From Campylobacterales bacterium (GTDB lineage Bacteria; Campylobacterota; Campylobacteria; Campylobacterales; Arcobacteraceae), in NCBI GenBank assembly GCA_019752775.1, contig JAIELU010000137.1, forward strand, positions 1-8,162: 8,162 bases of DNA, written 5' to 3'. The notes beneath the pieces were generated by a model. It saw only the letters and a list, made by a program, of their open reading frames with translations, was not told where the DNA came from and searched no databases. Positions 6,511 through 8,162 of this stretch are shown in pieces (positions within the stretch are counted from its first letter, which is position 1; each line of letters opens with the position of its first letter). Position numbers and translations under genes: made by a program.

Positions 6511-8013
6511 TTAAAATCCTGAGTTTGAAACTAATGTAGAAATTATATTTAAAAGCGGATCTATTAATAAAACTGCAATTATTGTTAAAAAAACTGCAAA
6601 ACCAACAATTGATTTTGTTGGAGTTGTTGCATTTTGCATAAACTCAGTATTCGCACCTTGTTCAACATCTCTTAAAAACATATAAGAAATTGGTCTTAAA
6701 TAATAATAAGCAGCGATTACAGAATTTAATACCATTATAATAGCTAAAGCAATATGTCCTGAATTAACAGCACTTGATATTAAATACATTTTTCCCCAAA
6801 ATAATGCAAAAGGAGGGAGTCCTGATAATGCAAATAAAAATAAAGCTAAAATTGAAGCACTAAATGGCGAAATTTGAGCAAGTCCTGAGAATTTAACAAA
6901 AGTATATGGAGATTCATAATCTTTAAACTCTTTTCCTCTATTAAGCCATAACATACCAAAAGCACCAAAATTTGTAATTGTAAATAAAATCCAATATAAA
7001 AATAAAGCATTTGTTGCTTGTTGTGTTCCAATTGCAATTGCGGCCATTGCCATACCTGTATTTGAAATCGAAGAGTAAGCAAGCATTCTTTTAATATCTT
7101 TTTGTTGTAATGCAATTAAATTTGGAATTGTCATTGTTAAAATTACTGTTACATAAAGTATAGTTTGAATAATAATATCATTTGCATGAATAAATATCTC
7201 AAAAAATCTCAAGGCTACAACAAATCCAGCAATCTTTGGTACAACTGAAATAAATCCAGCTAATGCAGAAGTTGATCCTTGATAAACATCAGGAACCCAA
7301 ACATGATATGGGAATAATGATAATTTAAATCCAATAGCTGCAAACATAAATGCAAAACCAACTAATACTAAAATATAATTAGAGTAGTTTTCCATTGATA
7401 AAAAGCCATCTTGAGTTAAAATTTGAGCCATTTGAGCTAATTCAACTGTTCCGGTAATTGCATAAAATATCATTGAACCAAATACAAAAAATGCAGCAGC
7501 TAATGCACCCATTGTAAAATATTTAACCGCAGCTTCTATTGATACCATTCTATTATGCATTGCAATTAATGTATATAAAGCAAGTGAAGATGTTTCAAGT
7601 CCTACAAAAATTAAAATCAATGAATCTGAACTAACCATAAATTGAAATCCAGCAACTGCAAATAAATATAGTGCAAAATATTCGGCATATCTAAATTCTT
7701 GAAGTCTTAATTTTGATAATCCTAATAATATAAATAATATTGAACCTCCAATAATTATGCATTGAGATAAAACAGCTATTCCATCAACTAACATCAAATC
7801 AAATAAACCTCTTGGTTCTCCATTAAAAGATAAAAGAGTAAACAAGTCAAAAATCAAAAATAAAACAACTAAAATTACATAAAGTGATTTATGTTTATTT
7901 TTATTAAATATATCTGTTAATAAAATTCCTAAAGCCCCAATTATCGCGATTGATATTGGTGCTATTGTTCCTAAATTTAAACTATCTAAACTTATATTTA
8001 TAGGCTCAAGCAT
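6511..8013 (-). CDS. nuoN: NADH-quinone oxidoreductase (complex I) subunit N
   Basis: NuoN is one of the three antiporter-like, proton-translocating subunits in the membrane arm of complex I. The 500-residue protein is hydrophobic throughout, with about 14 membrane segments. Functional charges known from E. coli NuoN are in place: Glu140 (FVGLETSS), Lys164 (EAAVKYF), Lys230 (IGFKLSLFPYHVW), Lys260 (VVPKIAGF) and Lys408 (FWGKMY). The signature PDVYQGS (241-247) and the IKRMLAYSSISNTG block (307-320) also fit. The ATG at 8013 follows a strong GGGGAGG site and overlaps the nuoM stop by one base (TAATG), showing translational coupling. It is the last gene of the nuo operon here. Which partner feeds electrons to this complex cannot be judged because the peripheral-arm genes lie outside the window. 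Confidence 0.97.
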   Translation of the reverse strand: MLEPINISLDSLNLGTIAPISIAIIGALGILLTDIFNKNKHKSLYVILVVLFLIFDLFTLLSFNGEPRGLFDLMLVDGIAVLSQCIIIGGSILFILLGLSKLRLQEFRYAEYFALYLFAVAGFQFMVSSDSLILIFVGLETSSLALYTLIAMHNRMVSIEAAVKYFTMGALAAAFFVFGSMIFYAITGTVELAQMAQILTQDGFLSMENYSNYILVLVGFAFMFAAIGFKLSLFPYHVWVPDVYQGSTSALAGFISVVPKIAGFVVALRFFEIFIHANDIIIQTILYVTVILTMTIPNLIALQQKDIKRMLAYSSISNTGMAMAAIAIGTQQATNALFLYWILFTITNFGAFGMLWLNRGKEFKDYESPYTFVKFSGLAQISPFSASILALFLFALSGLPPFALFWGKMYLISSAVNSGHIALAIIMVLNSVIAAYYYLRPISYMFLRDVEQGANTEFMQNATTPTKSIVGFAVFLTIIAVLLIDPLLNIISTLVSNSGF

Positions 8014-8162
8014 TATTTAACCTCCCCAATAGAGTTTAAAGCTCTTAATTTTTCTTTTGAATCGTTATTAACTGCTTTTATTTCCATTACTTTTGTAAGT
8101 TGTGTAACTGTTATATTTAATGGATTTAGTATTATTTTTGGATAAATTCCTAAAGCAATAAT
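8013..8162 (-). CDS. nuoM: NADH-quinone oxidoreductase subunit M, C-terminal end (partial)
   Basis: The minus strand from the window edge is open to the TAA at 8015-8013 and encodes the last 49 residues, beginning IIALGIYPKIILNPLNITV. The LGIYPK followed a few residues later by NPL is the usual end of the last membrane segment of NuoM/ND4 proteins. The remaining residues (about TQLTKVMEIKAV to NSIGEVK) form a polar tail. The stop overlaps the nuoN start by one base, the standard nuoM-nuoN order. The rest of the gene lies beyond the right edge. Confidence 0.9.
   Translation of the reverse strand: MIALGIYPKIILNPLNITVTQLTKVMEIKAVNNDSKEKLRALNSIGEVK
8020..8027 (-). promoter_or_regulatory. Strong ribosome binding site of nuoN inside the nuoM 3' end
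   Basis: Minus-strand GGGGAGGT lies 6 bases before the nuoN ATG and encodes part of the last nuoM codons. It is the best Shine-Dalgarno match in the window and stands out in this AT-rich DNA. Confidence 0.8.

Noticed and set aside
6846..7115. 89-codon minus-strand open frame inside nuoN
   Set aside because: It is an alternative frame of conserved nuoN membrane segments; its Leu/Gln-rich sequence follows from the nuoN codons.
1..8162. Hidden defence, toxin-antitoxin, mobile or phage system
   Set aside because: All long reading frames are accounted for by core metabolic, wall, DNA-topology and respiratory genes. No transposase, integrase, tRNA, att-like direct repeat or stretch of foreign composition was seen.

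Overview
The window is chromosomal DNA from a strongly AT-rich member of the Campylobacterota, most likely an Arcobacter-type organism. This rests on base composition, protein style and gene content: a futalosine-pathway menaquinone enzyme, a quinone-reducing complex I, a short BioB, a type II MurB, and an AMIN-domain protein beside what looks like an FtsB/DivIC-like gene end. From memory, topA next to bioB, and the FtsB-like/AMIN pair, both recur in Campylobacter and Helicobacter. No database was searched, so the genus is an inference.

Layout. Positions 1-164 (+) hold the 3' end of an FtsB/DivIC-like coiled-coil gene. Its last 28 codons are clean and its stop overlaps the next start (ATGA), but the bases before them do not stay in one frame. 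Positions 161-892 (+) encode a secreted AMIN-domain protein. A bidirectional hairpin terminator at 892-925 separates it from a long block on the minus strand. Read in transcription order from the right edge, that block is: nuoM 3' end (8162-8013), nuoN (8013-6511), a 122-bp gap with a hairpin, mqnD (6388-5525, TTG start), murB (5521-4736), a 53-bp gap with a candidate promoter, topA (4682-2316, GTG start), a YfcE/MJ0936-type phosphodiesterase (2313-1798) and bioB (1811-924).

How the genes relate. NuoM and NuoN are antiporter-like proton-pumping subunits of complex I, and MqnD makes a precursor of menaquinone, the probable electron acceptor of that complex. murB (peptidoglycan precursor synthesis), topA (relaxation of negative supercoils), the phosphodiesterase and bioB (biotin) are housekeeping genes packed with gaps of 3, 53 and 2 bp and one 14-bp overlap, as expected for co-transcription. 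They do not form one pathway.

I see no mobile element, CRISPR array, tRNA, rRNA or defence system. The window is mostly ordinary core genome. The points worth a second look are the frame-broken upstream gene, a topoisomerase I without zinc fingers but with three C-terminal GRFGP-type repeats and a Lys/Thr tail, several start-codon corrections, and the hairpin-containing gap before mqnD.
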